Assembly: GCF_036346595.1 (NCBI RefSeq)
Contig: NZ_CP107834.1
Span: 868,001 to 932,000, forward strand
Length of the DNA: 64,000 nt
From: Streptomyces sp. NBC_00525
Lineage (GTDB): Bacteria; Actinomycetota; Actinomycetes; Streptomycetales; Streptomycetaceae
Direction: 5' to 3'
Positions 1 to 6,931 of this stretch are shown piece by piece (the stretch's first letter is position 1; every line of letters starts with the position of its first letter). Position numbers and translations under genes: made by a program. The notes beneath the pieces are model-generated. The model saw only the letters and a program-made list of their open reading frames with translations. It had not been told where the DNA came from and did not search any database.

Positions 1-38
1 AGGCCGCCGAAGCGGGCCATGGGAGCGAGGTCGTGCAC
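1..38 (-). CDS. Possible 5' end of an unknown gene, running off the left edge
   Basis: A GTG at 38 opens a frame reading Val/Met-His-Asp-Leu-Ala-Pro-Met-Ala-Arg-Phe-Gly-Gly to the window edge. The only support is its promoter geometry: the reverse strand has TACACT (46-51) seven bases before the GTG, the leaderless pattern used by many genes here. An ATG at 20 in the same frame is the alternative start. With only 12 codons visible no function can be given. Confidence 0.35.
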   Translation of the reverse strand, partial: MHDLAPMARFGG

Positions 39-112
39 GTCCGCGAGTGTAGGACGGCACGGGGTGACCCGCGCCGGGGGCGGGTGACCTCAGCACGCTG
101 CGCAAACGCGTT

Positions 113-141
113 TTTGTACTGGCCCCGGAATCCGCTAGAGT
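113..141 (+). promoter_or_regulatory. Promoter of the tRNA cluster
   Basis: A T-rich block (TTTGTA at 113-118 or TTGTAC at 114-119) lies 17 or 16 bases upstream of a TAGAGT -10 hexamer at 136-141. Transcription would start near 148, about 35 bases before the first mature tRNA, which fits a processed tRNA precursor. The -35 is imperfect, so the assignment is an inference. Confidence 0.55.
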
Positions 142-183
142 TCAACACGTCACCGGGACGCGCAAGCGAACCGGGAATGACAA

Positions 184-256
184 GCGGACGTAGCTCAGTT
201 GGTAGAGCGCAACCTTGCCAAGGTTGAGGTCGCCAGTTCGAACCTGGTCGTCCGCT
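184..256 (+). tRNA. tRNA-Gly (GCC)
   Basis: A 73-base cloverleaf: acceptor arms GCGGACG (184-190) and CGTCCGC (249-255), a D-arm with GCTCAGTTGGTAGAGC, anticodon GCC in an AACCTTGCCAAGGTT arm, and a GGTTCGAACC-type T-arm reading CCAGTTCGAACCTGG. CCA is not encoded. It decodes GGC, the commonest glycine codon in this GC-rich genome. Confidence 0.97.
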
Positions 257-295
257 CGCAGAAGGTGGGGGATCTTTCCCGGACTCCTCACCCCT

Positions 296-369
296 GGTGG
301 AGTGGCCGAGAGGCGAGGCAACGGCCTGCAAAGCCGTCTACACGGGTTCAAATCCCGTCTCCACCTCCA
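296..369 (+). tRNA. tRNA-Cys (GCA)
   Basis: Acceptor arms GGTGGAG (296-302) and CTCCACC (359-365), anticodon GCA at 328-330, T-arm CGGGTTCAAATCCCG. Discriminator T366 is followed by an encoded CCA (367-369), unlike the neighbouring tRNAs. It lies 39 bases after tRNA-Gly and one base before the first tRNA-Val, so the cluster is likely one transcript. Confidence 0.97.
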
Positions 370-370
370 A

Positions 371-442
371 GGACGATTAGCTCAGCGGGAGAGCGCTTCC
401 CTGACACGGAAGAGGTCACTGGTTCAATCCCAGTATCGTCCA
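371..442 (+). tRNA. tRNA-Val (GAC), copy 1
   Basis: A 72-base tRNA with acceptor arms GGACGAT (371-377) and ATCGTCC (435-441), discriminator A442 and anticodon GAC at 403-405 in a CTTCC/GGAAG stem. CCA is not encoded. Its body is identical to the two downstream copies except for acceptor base pairs 2:71 and 3:70. Confidence 0.97.
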
Positions 443-479
443 CTGGTCCGCGAGGACCGCTGGTCCTGATGGATCGCCC

Positions 480-551
480 GCGCGATTAGCTCAGCGGGAG
501 AGCGCTTCCCTGACACGGAAGAGGTCACTGGTTCAATCCCAGTATCGCGCA
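480..551 (+). tRNA. tRNA-Val (GAC), copy 2
   Basis: A 72-base tRNA with acceptor arms GCGCGAT (480-486) and ATCGCGC (544-550), discriminator A551 and anticodon GAC. It has the same body as copy 1; the two acceptor pairs that differ are changed on both strands, so pairing is kept. CCA is not encoded. Confidence 0.97.
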
Positions 552-574
552 CGTAGTACACACAGGTTCGCCCT

Positions 575-646
575 GCGCGATTAGCTCAGCGGGAGAGCGC
601 TTCCCTGACACGGAAGAGGTCACTGGTTCAATCCCAGTATCGCGCA
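575..646 (+). tRNA. tRNA-Val (GAC), copy 3
   Basis: Identical in sequence to copy 2: arms GCGCGAT (575-581) and ATCGCGC (639-645), discriminator A646, anticodon GAC. It is the last gene of the cluster and is followed at once by a strong hairpin. Three GAC valine genes in tandem match the heavy use of GTC codons in high-GC genomes. Confidence 0.97.
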
Positions 647-651
647 CTGTC

Positions 652-687
652 ACGAAGCCCCGGTCGTCTCGGCGACCGGGGCTTCGT
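652..687 (+). terminator. Terminator of the tRNA cluster
   Basis: A perfect 15-bp inverted repeat (652-666 with 673-687, core CGAAGCCCCGGTCG) closes on a 6-base loop six bases after the last tRNA. There is no clear U-tract, as is usual for Streptomyces terminators. Confidence 0.85.
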
Positions 688-750
688 CGTGCTCGCGCAC
701 GGGCTGCGGGGCGGGCCGCCGGCTCGGGAGCCGGGGCCCGCCGGTCGCAC

Positions 751-1026
751 TCAGGAGGAGAAGAGCATGCGGCCGAAGCTCTTCTGCCGGTAGTGGCCGT
801 GGTGGCCGCCGTGGTGCGGGGCGCCCCAGGCCGGGGCGGGGGCGGCGGGGTACGCCTGCGGCGGGGCGGGCGGCGGGGCCTGCTGCGACCACTGCGCTTC
901 GAGGCGGGTCAGCGTCTCCAGCTCGCCGTAGTCGAGGAATATCCCCCGGCAGCCGCTGCACTGCTCGATCTGGACGCCGTTGCGGTTGTACGTGTGCATC
1001 TGCGCGTGGCACTTGGGACACTGCAT
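751..1026 (-). CDS. Small zinc-ribbon protein (TFIIB-type zf domain)
   Basis: A 91-residue protein. Residues 1-45 hold two Cys-x-x-Cys knuckles (CPKC at 3-6 and CSGC at 23-26) followed by GIFLDYGELETL, the pattern of the zf-TFIIB family of small zinc-ribbon proteins. Residues 48-85 are a Pro/Ala/His-rich, disordered-looking tail ending in RQKSFGRMLFSS. The ATG at 1026 is chosen because it begins exactly at the first zinc knuckle and has GAGGAG about 12 bases upstream; longer frames add only low-complexity residues. Family members probably bind nucleic acid or act as metal-binding adaptors, but no specific role is known to me. It stands alone, ending about 60 bases after the tRNA terminator. 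Confidence 0.85.
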   Translation of the reverse strand: MQCPKCHAQMHTYNRNGVQIEQCSGCRGIFLDYGELETLTRLEAQWSQQAPPPAPPQAYPAAPAPAWGAPHHGGHHGHYRQKSFGRMLFSS

Positions 1027-1096
1027 GTGCGGGCTCACTCTCCTCGCCGTCGGTTCGCCGCCGCCGGAATGCGTGCCCGGCGGCGGTCGGTTCACC

Positions 1097-2116
1097 CTAC
1101 GACGTGTATTCGCCCGCCAACTCGGGCGGGAGCGCGGCAATTCGGGCACATGCGTCGATCATGATCTGTTCCACCTCATCCGGAGCCCGGCCCTCCGCCG
1201 CCGACTTCGCCCGGGCGAGCGCGGCGGTCTGTACGGTCAGCGCGCGGGCGGGCACGTCCAGGGCGGGCCAGGGGTCGCCGTCCGGCGGTACGGCGGGGCC
1301 GCCGCCGCTCCGGTAGGCGTCCAGGAACCGCAGCCAGACCTCCGGGGGCAGCAGTCCGGCCGCGTACCAGGCGGCGGGCCGGGCGAGGTCCCACGCGGGG
1401 TCGCCGCAGCCGGTGTCGTCCACGTCGATGAGCAGCCAGGGGCCGTCCGGAGCGGGATGACGGACGAGCTGGCCGAGGTGCAGGTCGCCGTGGCAGAGGA
1501 AGCCGCCCCGCTCCGCCGGAGGGGCCGCCTCGCCCCGCGCCCAGCCGGGCAGCCCGCGCCAGGCGGCGAGCACGGGCGCGACGGCCGGATCGGCCGGGTC
1601 GCCGGGGTGGGCGGCGCGCATCCGGGCCACGGCGAGCGCCGCCTTGACGGGACCGCGCATGGCGGGCAGCCGGGGTCCGCGGAGGCCGGGCGGGGGCGGT
1701 GCGGTGCGGTGCAGTCGGGCCAGGAGCGCGCCGGCCTCTTCCCAGGGCGCCGCGTCCGGGTCGGCCGGATCGACGGGCTCGCCGTACGGCCACAGGGTGA
1801 CGGGGCGGCCGTGCAGTTCGGTGAGAGGGACGCCGTGGGCCGCCGGGTCGGCGCCGGGCGGGGCGGGCAACGACAGGGGGGCCAGCAGGACGCCCTCCTG
1901 CGCCGGGTCGGCGGCGAGGCGCAGGCGGGCGGCCAGGGCGGCGGTGTCGGTCCCGGCGGCGTGCGCCTTGGCGACGACGGGCCCGCTGCGGACGACGGTG
2001 CCGTCGGCCCGGTCGGCGAGCACGGCGGGCGCCGGGCAGGGGCAGCCGTCCCCGGTGTCGGGGTGGGCGGCCCGGTGCGCGAGATCGCCGAGCGCGCGTA
2101 CGAGTGCGGTGTTCAC
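1097..2116 (-). CDS. Aminoglycoside phosphotransferase (APH) family protein
   Basis: A 339-residue protein kinase-fold phosphotransferase. The catalytic loop is FLCHGDLHLGQL and the metal-binding segment is LIDVDDTGCGDPAWDLARP, both diagnostic of the APH/choline kinase family. Substrate cannot be inferred; many members phosphorylate small metabolites and not antibiotics. The GTG at 2116 is preferred because GGGGGA lies about five bases upstream; an in-frame ATG at 2296 would add 60 residues of Pro/Arg-rich sequence with no family similarity. Only about 70 bases separate its end from the zinc-ribbon gene, so co-transcription is possible. Confidence 0.85.
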   Translation of the reverse strand: MNTALVRALGDLAHRAAHPDTGDGCPCPAPAVLADRADGTVVRSGPVVAKAHAAGTDTAALAARLRLAADPAQEGVLLAPLSLPAPPGADPAAHGVPLTELHGRPVTLWPYGEPVDPADPDAAPWEEAGALLARLHRTAPPPPGLRGPRLPAMRGPVKAALAVARMRAAHPGDPADPAVAPVLAAWRGLPGWARGEAAPPAERGGFLCHGDLHLGQLVRHPAPDGPWLLIDVDDTGCGDPAWDLARPAAWYAAGLLPPEVWLRFLDAYRSGGGPAVPPDGDPWPALDVPARALTVQTAALARAKSAAEGRAPDEVEQIMIDACARIAALPPELAGEYTS

Positions 2117-2349
2117 GGTCTCCCCCGATGAGACGGGCGTCCTCCGGGCGACGGAGACGTCCTTCCGGCGGGCGGCCCGAAGCGGCGGCGGCGCCCCGCG
2201 CAGAGCGTACGCGGCGGGTGGGGCGGGTGGGGAGCCGGCCCGCTCGCGGGTTCCGGGCAGCGCGATGTCCGGCCAGCTCCCCAGCTGACCGGACAAACGC
2301 TGCCGTCCGCCGCACCCCCGTCCCCACGGGGTTGTTGGCCGGATGTCCC

Positions 2350-2372
2350 GGTCCGGACCGCTCTTCCGGACC
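2350..2372 (-). terminator. Hairpin, likely terminator of the small membrane protein gene
   Basis: GGTCCGG (2350-2356) pairs with CCGGACC (2366-2372) over a 9-base loop, 12 bases past the stop at 2384. The rest of the 2117-2383 gap is GC-rich sequence in which I see no gene. Confidence 0.5.
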
Positions 2373-2383
2373 CGGGGCGCCGC

Positions 2384-2593
2384 TCAGCGCCCCAGCATCA
2401 CGCCCACGGACGACGCCTGTGTGACCACCGCTTCCCAGCCGCCGAAGACGACTGCGAGCAGGGCCGCCAGGGGAAGGACCATGGCCGTCGCCACCAAGGG
2501 GTGACGTCGGCCGGACGACGGGCGGCTGCCGAACGCGGCGTACGCCCTGCGTCCCCGCGTGCGGACGATCGTCCGCGCTGCCGTGTCCGCCAT
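2384..2593 (-). CDS. Small single-pass membrane protein, unknown function
   Basis: A 69-residue protein. Residues 1-30 are basic and Ala/Arg-rich (TIVRTRGRRAYAAFGSRPS); residues 34-62 form one hydrophobic helix (VATAMVLPLAALLAVVFGG) ending in a short VMLGR tail. The positive-inside rule puts the basic N-terminus in the cytoplasm. The ATG at 2593 has CAGGAGAGG 5-10 bases upstream. It is transcribed on its own: the reverse strand has TAATGT at 2672-2677 and a hairpin follows the stop. I do not recognise a named family. Confidence 0.8.
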   Translation of the reverse strand: MADTAARTIVRTRGRRAYAAFGSRPSSGRRHPLVATAMVLPLAALLAVVFGGWEAVVTQASSVGVMLGR

Positions 2594-2671
2594 GGTTCCT
2601 CTCCTGGTCCGATGTGGGGCGGCGGGCGTGTGACCTCGGGGGACGAGTGCAACGCCCGCCGCTTGGACTCA

Positions 2672-2677
2672 ACATTA
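2672..2677 (-). promoter_or_regulatory. -10 element for the small membrane protein gene
   Basis: The reverse strand reads TAATGT, a good match to TANNNT, about 80 bases upstream of the ATG at 2593. No convincing -35 is visible 17-18 bases upstream. Confidence 0.4.
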
Positions 2678-2779
2678 GGGATTCGGGGGGCGGGCGACGT
2701 CATGCCCGCGTACCGAATTCCGGGCCTCCCGGAGGATGAGCCGTGCACGCTTCACGTACTCCCCTGGGTGGAGACGGGA

Positions 2780-3040
2780 CTACGCGGTGTTGGGGTCTTC
2801 CCGGAGGGGACGCTCGGAGACGTCCTCACGGGGCACCGGTTGTTCGACCAGGGCGAGCACCCTGGACGCCATGAAGCGGGCCGTGCGCACCACGGCCCCG
2901 TTCCTGGTGACTTCACTCACTTCGACCACGCCCCGGCGGACCGCCGTCTCCACCCTGCGCCCGGCCCTGGAGGCCACCACCTCGTAGGTCCGGGTGCTGT
3001 CCCCGGCGTCCACGACTATCTCGACTCGATCGCCCTTCAC
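2780..3040 (-). CDS. Small conserved-looking protein of unknown function
   Basis: An 86-residue protein starting at GTG 3040, chosen because AGAAGGGGGA lies about nine bases upstream. It is soluble, beta-rich by inspection, with a charged pattern (VKGDRVEIVVDAG at the start, RGVVEVSEVTRNGAVVRTARF at residues 36-56, longer quotation avoided) and no cysteines or membrane helix. A longer frame to 3247 exists but its N-terminus is Arg/Ser-rich noise. It is divergent from the Ser/Thr kinase gene, with a 205-base shared upstream region. Function unknown. Confidence 0.7.
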   Translation of the reverse strand: MKGDRVEIVVDAGDSTRTYEVVASRAGRRVETAVRRGVVEVSEVTRNGAVVRTARFMASRVLALVEQPVPREDVSERPLREDPNTA

Positions 3041-3245
3041 TGATCCAATCCCCCTTCTGCGACTGACCCTTGAGATCTCGCACGGGCCGGAGTGCCTGGA
3101 TCTGCGGCTCCCTGACCACTCCTCAAGTTTCCCACCCGGCACTGACAATCGAATCTCCCGCGAGGGCGCGGCCTCTGAGCGCCCCGGGCGACGGGTACGT
3201 AAGCTGTGCCTCGTCAGGCGTACCAGGCAGCGGGGATGGGCAGAC

Positions 3246-4541
3246 ATGGCGATGATGCGGCTCCGGCGCGAGGACCCGCGTGTCGTCGGCTCGTTCAGGC
3301 TGCACCGGCGGCTGGGGGCCGGCGGTATGGGCGTCGTCTATCTGGGTTCGGACCGGCGCGGCCAGCGGGTCGCGCTCAAGGTGATCCGCCCGGACCTGGC
3401 GGAGGATCAGGAGTTCCGTTCGCGGTTCGCGCGCGAGGTGTCCGCCGCCCGGCGCATCCGGGGCGGGTGCACGGCCCGGCTGGTGGCGGCGGACCTGGAG
3501 GCGGACCGCCCCTGGTTCGCCACGCAGTATGTGCCGGGCCCGTCGCTGCACGACAAGGTGGCCGAGGAGGGCCCGCTGTCGGCGGCCGAGGTGGCCTCGA
3601 TCGGGGCGGCGCTCTCCGAGGGCCTGGTCGCGGTGCACGAGGCGGGGGTGGTCCACCGGGACCTGAAGCCGTCGAACATCCTGCTCTCCCCCAAGGGCCC
3701 GCGGATCATCGACTTCGGCATCGCCTGGGCGACCGGCGCGTCCACGCTGACGCACGTCGGTACGGCGGTGGGCTCGCCCGGCTTCCTCGCGCCCGAGCAG
3801 GTGCGGGGCGCGGCGGTGACTCCGGCGACGGACGTGTTCTCGCTCGGCGCGACGCTGGCGTACGCGGCGATGGCGGACTCCCCGTTCGGGCACGGCAGTT
3901 CCGAGGTCATGCTCTACCGGGTGGTGCACGAGGAGCCGCAGCTGTTCGATGTGCACGACGCGCTGGCGCCGCTGGTGAGCGCCTGCCTGGCGAAGGACCC
4001 GGAGGAGCGCCCGAGCACGCTGCAGCTGTCGATGCGGCTCAAGGAGATCGCGGCGCGCGAGGCCAAGGGGCTGCACGAGAGCCGGCCGCCGCTCCAGCGT
4101 TCGCCCCACGAGGCGGACCGGCCGACCGGCCGGCTGGACGGTCCGTACACGGAGCAGCAGACGCGCCGTGCGGCCGGTCCCGCGCCGGGTGCCCGCCCGC
4201 AGAACCGTCCCTCCGGTGCCCGTCCCGCCCCCGTCCGTACGGGCGGCGGCCGTCCGGCGCAGCAGCCGCCGCGCGGGACCCGTCCGAACCGCCGTCCCCA
4301 GGGCACCAACGGGACGAACGGCAGGCCGGGCACCCGTCCGGGGACCAGGACCACGTCGACGGGCCGTCGTCCCGCCAATCCGAAGCTGCTGCGCCAGCGC
4401 CTCGTCGTCTTCGTGGTGGTCACGCTGCTGGTGGCGCTCGGCATCGCGGCGGCCCAGGGCTGTCAGGGACCGGCCCGGGGGCTGGGTGTGGACCTCGGCC
4501 ACGCGCAGGGGCAGAGCAGCCAGGACCGGGCTCCGCGCTAG
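3246..4541 (+). CDS. Membrane-anchored Ser/Thr protein kinase (Hanks type)
   Basis: A 431-residue kinase. The catalytic domain spans about residues 15-275: glycine loop GAGGMG (25-30), VALKVI with the ATP lysine (K45), catalytic loop HRDLKPSN (137-144), IIDFG (154-158) and SPGFLAPEQ. Residues 280-380 are a long Pro/Arg/Gly linker, and about 385-403 is a single transmembrane helix (RLVVFVVVTLLVALGIAA) with a short outer tail. There are no PASTA repeats, so the outside sensor is minimal. The ATG at 3246 fits the usual distance to the glycine loop; GGGGATGGG upstream is a plausible ribosome site. It probably phosphorylates cytoplasmic targets; substrate unknown. Confidence 0.93.
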   Translation: MAMMRLRREDPRVVGSFRLHRRLGAGGMGVVYLGSDRRGQRVALKVIRPDLAEDQEFRSRFAREVSAARRIRGGCTARLVAADLEADRPWFATQYVPGPSLHDKVAEEGPLSAAEVASIGAALSEGLVAVHEAGVVHRDLKPSNILLSPKGPRIIDFGIAWATGASTLTHVGTAVGSPGFLAPEQVRGAAVTPATDVFSLGATLAYAAMADSPFGHGSSEVMLYRVVHEEPQLFDVHDALAPLVSACLAKDPEERPSTLQLSMRLKEIAAREAKGLHESRPPLQRSPHEADRPTGRLDGPYTEQQTRRAAGPAPGARPQNRPSGARPAPVRTGGGRPAQQPPRGTRPNRRPQGTNGTNGRPGTRPGTRTTSTGRRPANPKLLRQRLVVFVVVTLLVALGIAAAQGCQGPARGLGVDLGHAQGQSSQDRAPR

Positions 4542-4570
4542 GCGGCTCCGGTCAGGCCCGTACGGTCGCG

Positions 4571-5392
4571 TCAGGCGGTTCGGGGGCGGGTGGCGTAGAA
4601 GGCCACCGCCGAGGCCGCTGCCACGTTGAGGGAGTCGACTCCCGCGTCCATCGGGATGCGGACGTGTTCGTCGGCCGCAGCGAGGGTCGCGGGGGCGAGG
4701 CCGTCGCCTTCCGTGCCGAAGACGAGGGCGAGTTTTTCGTCGTCGCGGGCGGCGAGTTCGTCGAGGGTGATGGCGCGGTCGCTGAGGCAGAGCGCGGCGA
4801 GCGTGAATCCGGCGGCGCGCAGGACTTCGGTGTCCTGCGGCCAGTCGGTGAGCCTGGTCCACGGCACCTGGAAGACGGCGCCCATCGAGACCTTGACGGC
4901 CCTGCGGTAGAAGGCGTCGGCGCAGCGGGGGGTGAGCAGGACCGCGTCCACGCCGAGTGCGGCGGCGTTCCTGAAGGCCGCGCCCAGGTTGGCGTGGTCC
5001 ACGATGTCCTCGAACACGGCGACGCGCCGGATCGCGTCGTCGCGCGTGAGGAGGTCGGCGGGGGCCGGGAGCGGTTTGCGCTCCATGGAGGCGAGGGCGC
5101 CCCGGTGCACGTGGTAGCCGGTGACGCGTTGGGCGAGTTCCGGGCTGACCGCGTAGACGGGGGCTTCGGTGTCCTCGATGACGTCGCCCATGACGTCGAG
5201 CCACTTCGCGGAGAGCAGCATGGAGCGCATGGCGTACCCGGCCTGGAGGGCGCGGCGGATGACCTTCTCGCCCTCGGCGATGAAGAGGCCCTCGGCGGGT
5301 TCCTTCCTGCGCCGGAGTTCGACGTCGGTGAGGTCGGTGTAGTCGCTCAGCCGGGGGTCGTCGGGGTCCTCGACGGTGATGGGTTCTGCCAC
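4571..5392 (-). CDS. SpoU/TrmH family RNA 2'-O-methyltransferase
   Basis: A 273-residue SPOUT methylase. Residues 1-100 form the substrate-binding domain (RRRKEPAEGLFIAEGEKVI); the C-terminal half carries the trefoil-knot motifs: FEDIVDHANLGAAFRNAAAL, LVFGTEGDGL, and the final IPM...SLNVAAASAVAFY that binds S-adenosylmethionine. These are typical of rRNA or tRNA ribose methylases; the modified nucleotide cannot be read from sequence. The GTG at 5392 starts VAEPITVEDPDDPRL; the upstream AAGGCAG is a weak ribosome site. It lies 59 bases downstream of the corrin/siroheme methyltransferase gene and may be read with it. Confidence 0.9.
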   Translation of the reverse strand: MAEPITVEDPDDPRLSDYTDLTDVELRRRKEPAEGLFIAEGEKVIRRALQAGYAMRSMLLSAKWLDVMGDVIEDTEAPVYAVSPELAQRVTGYHVHRGALASMERKPLPAPADLLTRDDAIRRVAVFEDIVDHANLGAAFRNAAALGVDAVLLTPRCADAFYRRAVKVSMGAVFQVPWTRLTDWPQDTEVLRAAGFTLAALCLSDRAITLDELAARDDEKLALVFGTEGDGLAPATLAAADEHVRIPMDAGVDSLNVAAASAVAFYATRPRTA

Positions 5393-5451
5393 GGTTCGCT
5401 GCTGCCTTGTCGGTGGGTGGTGCCGGTGGTCCGGGGGTGTGGTGCCGTCGT

Positions 5452-6699
5452 TTACGCGGCGCCCGGTGCGGTGGGGCCGACCTCGACCACGTCGCCGATG
5501 ACGATGACGGCGGGCGGGCGGACCTCTTCGGCGACCACGCGTTCGGCCACCGTCGCGAGGGTCGCGTCGACGCGGCGCTGGGCGGCGGTGGTGCCTTCCT
5601 GGACGAGGGCGACCGGGGTCTCGGGCGACCGGCCGTGTTCGACGAGCGTACGGGCGATGGCGCCGATCTTGTCGACGGCCATCAGGAGCACCAGGGTGCC
5701 GCGCAGCCGGGCCAGCGCGGCCCAGTCGACCAGCGAGCGCTCGTCGTCGGGGGCGACATGGCCGCTGACCACGGTGAACTCGTGGGCGACGCCCCGGTGG
5801 GTGACGGGGATTCCGGCGGCGCCGGGGACCGAGATGGAGCTGGAGATGCCGGGCACGACGGTGCACGGGATGCCTTCGGCGGCGAGCGCCTGCGCCTCCT
5901 CCATGCCCCGGCCGAAGACGAACGGGTCGCCGCCCTTGAGCCGGACGACGGCCTTGCCGGCCTTGGCGTGCTCGATCAGCGCGTTGTTGATGGCCTCCTG
6001 GGCCATGTAGCGGCCGTACGGGATCTTCGCGGCGTCGATCACCTCGACGTGCGGCGGGAGTTCGTCGAGCAGGTCGCGCGGGCCGAGCCGGTCGGCGATG
6101 ACGACGTCCGCCTCGGCGAGGAGGCGGCGGCCGCGGACGGTGATGAGGTCCGGGTCGCCGGGGCCGCCACCGACGAGGGCGACGCCCGCGGTCCGGGTGC
6201 GGTGGTGCGGGGCGGCGATGCTGCCGGTGCGCAGGCCCTCGACGATCGCGTCGCGGACGGCGGCGGAGTGGCGCGGGTCGCGGCCCTGGGCGCCGGCCGT
6301 GAGCACGGCCACGGTGACGCCGGCGCTGCGGCCGGTGGCCGGGGTCCAGGCGGTGGCCGCCTCGGCGTCGTCGCTGCGGACGCACCAGGTGCGGGTGCGT
6401 TCGGCTTCGGCGGACGCGGCGTCGTTGGCCGCCGGGTCGTCGGTCGCGATCAGCGCGTACCAGGTGTCGGCCAGGTCCCCGTCGGCGTACCGGCGGCGCT
6501 CCCAGCGGATCTCGCCGGCGTCCGCCATCGCCTCGACGGAGGCGGTGACGGAGGGCGATACGAGGGTGATGTCGGCGCCGGCCGCGATGAGGGCGGGGAG
6601 GCGGCGCTGCGCCACCTGGCCGCCGCCCACGACGACTACGCGGCGCCCGCTGAGGCGCAGTCCGACGGGGTAGGCGGGGCGATCGGCGTGGTCGGCCAT
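5452..6699 (-). CDS. cobA: Siroheme-synthase-like uroporphyrinogen-III C-methyltransferase
   Basis: A 415-residue two-domain enzyme resembling CysG. Residues 10-160 have an NAD-binding fold (VVVVGGGQVAQRRL) like the precorrin-2 dehydrogenase/ferrochelatase half. Residues 170-410 are the SUMT half: VALVGGGPGDPDLITVRG, ADVVIADRL, VVRLKGGDPFVFGRG and PCTVVPGISS. SUMT moves two methyl groups from S-adenosylmethionine to uroporphyrinogen III, giving precorrin-2 for siroheme and cobalamin. The ATG at 6699 is preceded by GAGGAG. cobT and cobL lie upstream on the same strand, so this is part of a corrin gene group. Whether the N-terminal half is catalytic was not tested. Confidence 0.93.
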   Translation of the reverse strand: MADHADRPAYPVGLRLSGRRVVVVGGGQVAQRRLPALIAAGADITLVSPSVTASVEAMADAGEIRWERRRYADGDLADTWYALIATDDPAANDAASAEAERTRTWCVRSDDAEAATAWTPATGRSAGVTVAVLTAGAQGRDPRHSAAVRDAIVEGLRTGSIAAPHHRTRTAGVALVGGGPGDPDLITVRGRRLLAEADVVIADRLGPRDLLDELPPHVEVIDAAKIPYGRYMAQEAINNALIEHAKAGKAVVRLKGGDPFVFGRGMEEAQALAAEGIPCTVVPGISSSISVPGAAGIPVTHRGVAHEFTVVSGHVAPDDERSLVDWAALARLRGTLVLLMAVDKIGAIARTLVEHGRSPETPVALVQEGTTAAQRRVDATLATVAERVVAEEVRPPAVIVIGDVVEVGPTAPGAA

Positions 6700-6865
6700 G
6701 GTGGTGCGGGCTCCTCGTGCGGTGCGGGGTGCGCGGCCGCTGCGGCGGTGGAGCGGCTGGGGTGGGTGGGGTTCACGATACCGGGGTGGCCTTGTGGCCG
6801 CGGTGTTCGGTGGGCGGGGCGGGAGGGGGCGGGGTGCGCCTGCGGCGAGCCTTGTCCCCTCCCCG

Positions 6866-6928
6866 CCCCTTCCCGAACCGGGGCTCCGCCCCGGACCCCG
6901 CGCCTCGAACGCCGGCGGGGCTGAAATC
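6866..6928. repeat. Streptomyces-type interspersed palindromic repeat
   Basis: Between cobT and cobA the sequence CCGGGGC-TCC-GCCCCGG (6878-6894) forms a tight hairpin, flanked by CCTTCCCGAA on one side and CCCCGCGCCTCGAACGCC, then GGCGGGGCTGAAATC on the other. I recognise this arrangement as one of the common short intergenic repeats in Streptomyces genomes. It begins only four bases after the cobT stop and may act as its terminator. The rest of 6700-6865 shows no gene. Confidence 0.6.
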
Positions 6929-6931
6929 GGA

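Noticed and set aside
4571..6385. Single 604-residue methylase fusion
   Set aside because: The N-terminal part is an out-of-frame shadow of the CysG-like gene; the methylase starts at GTG 5392.
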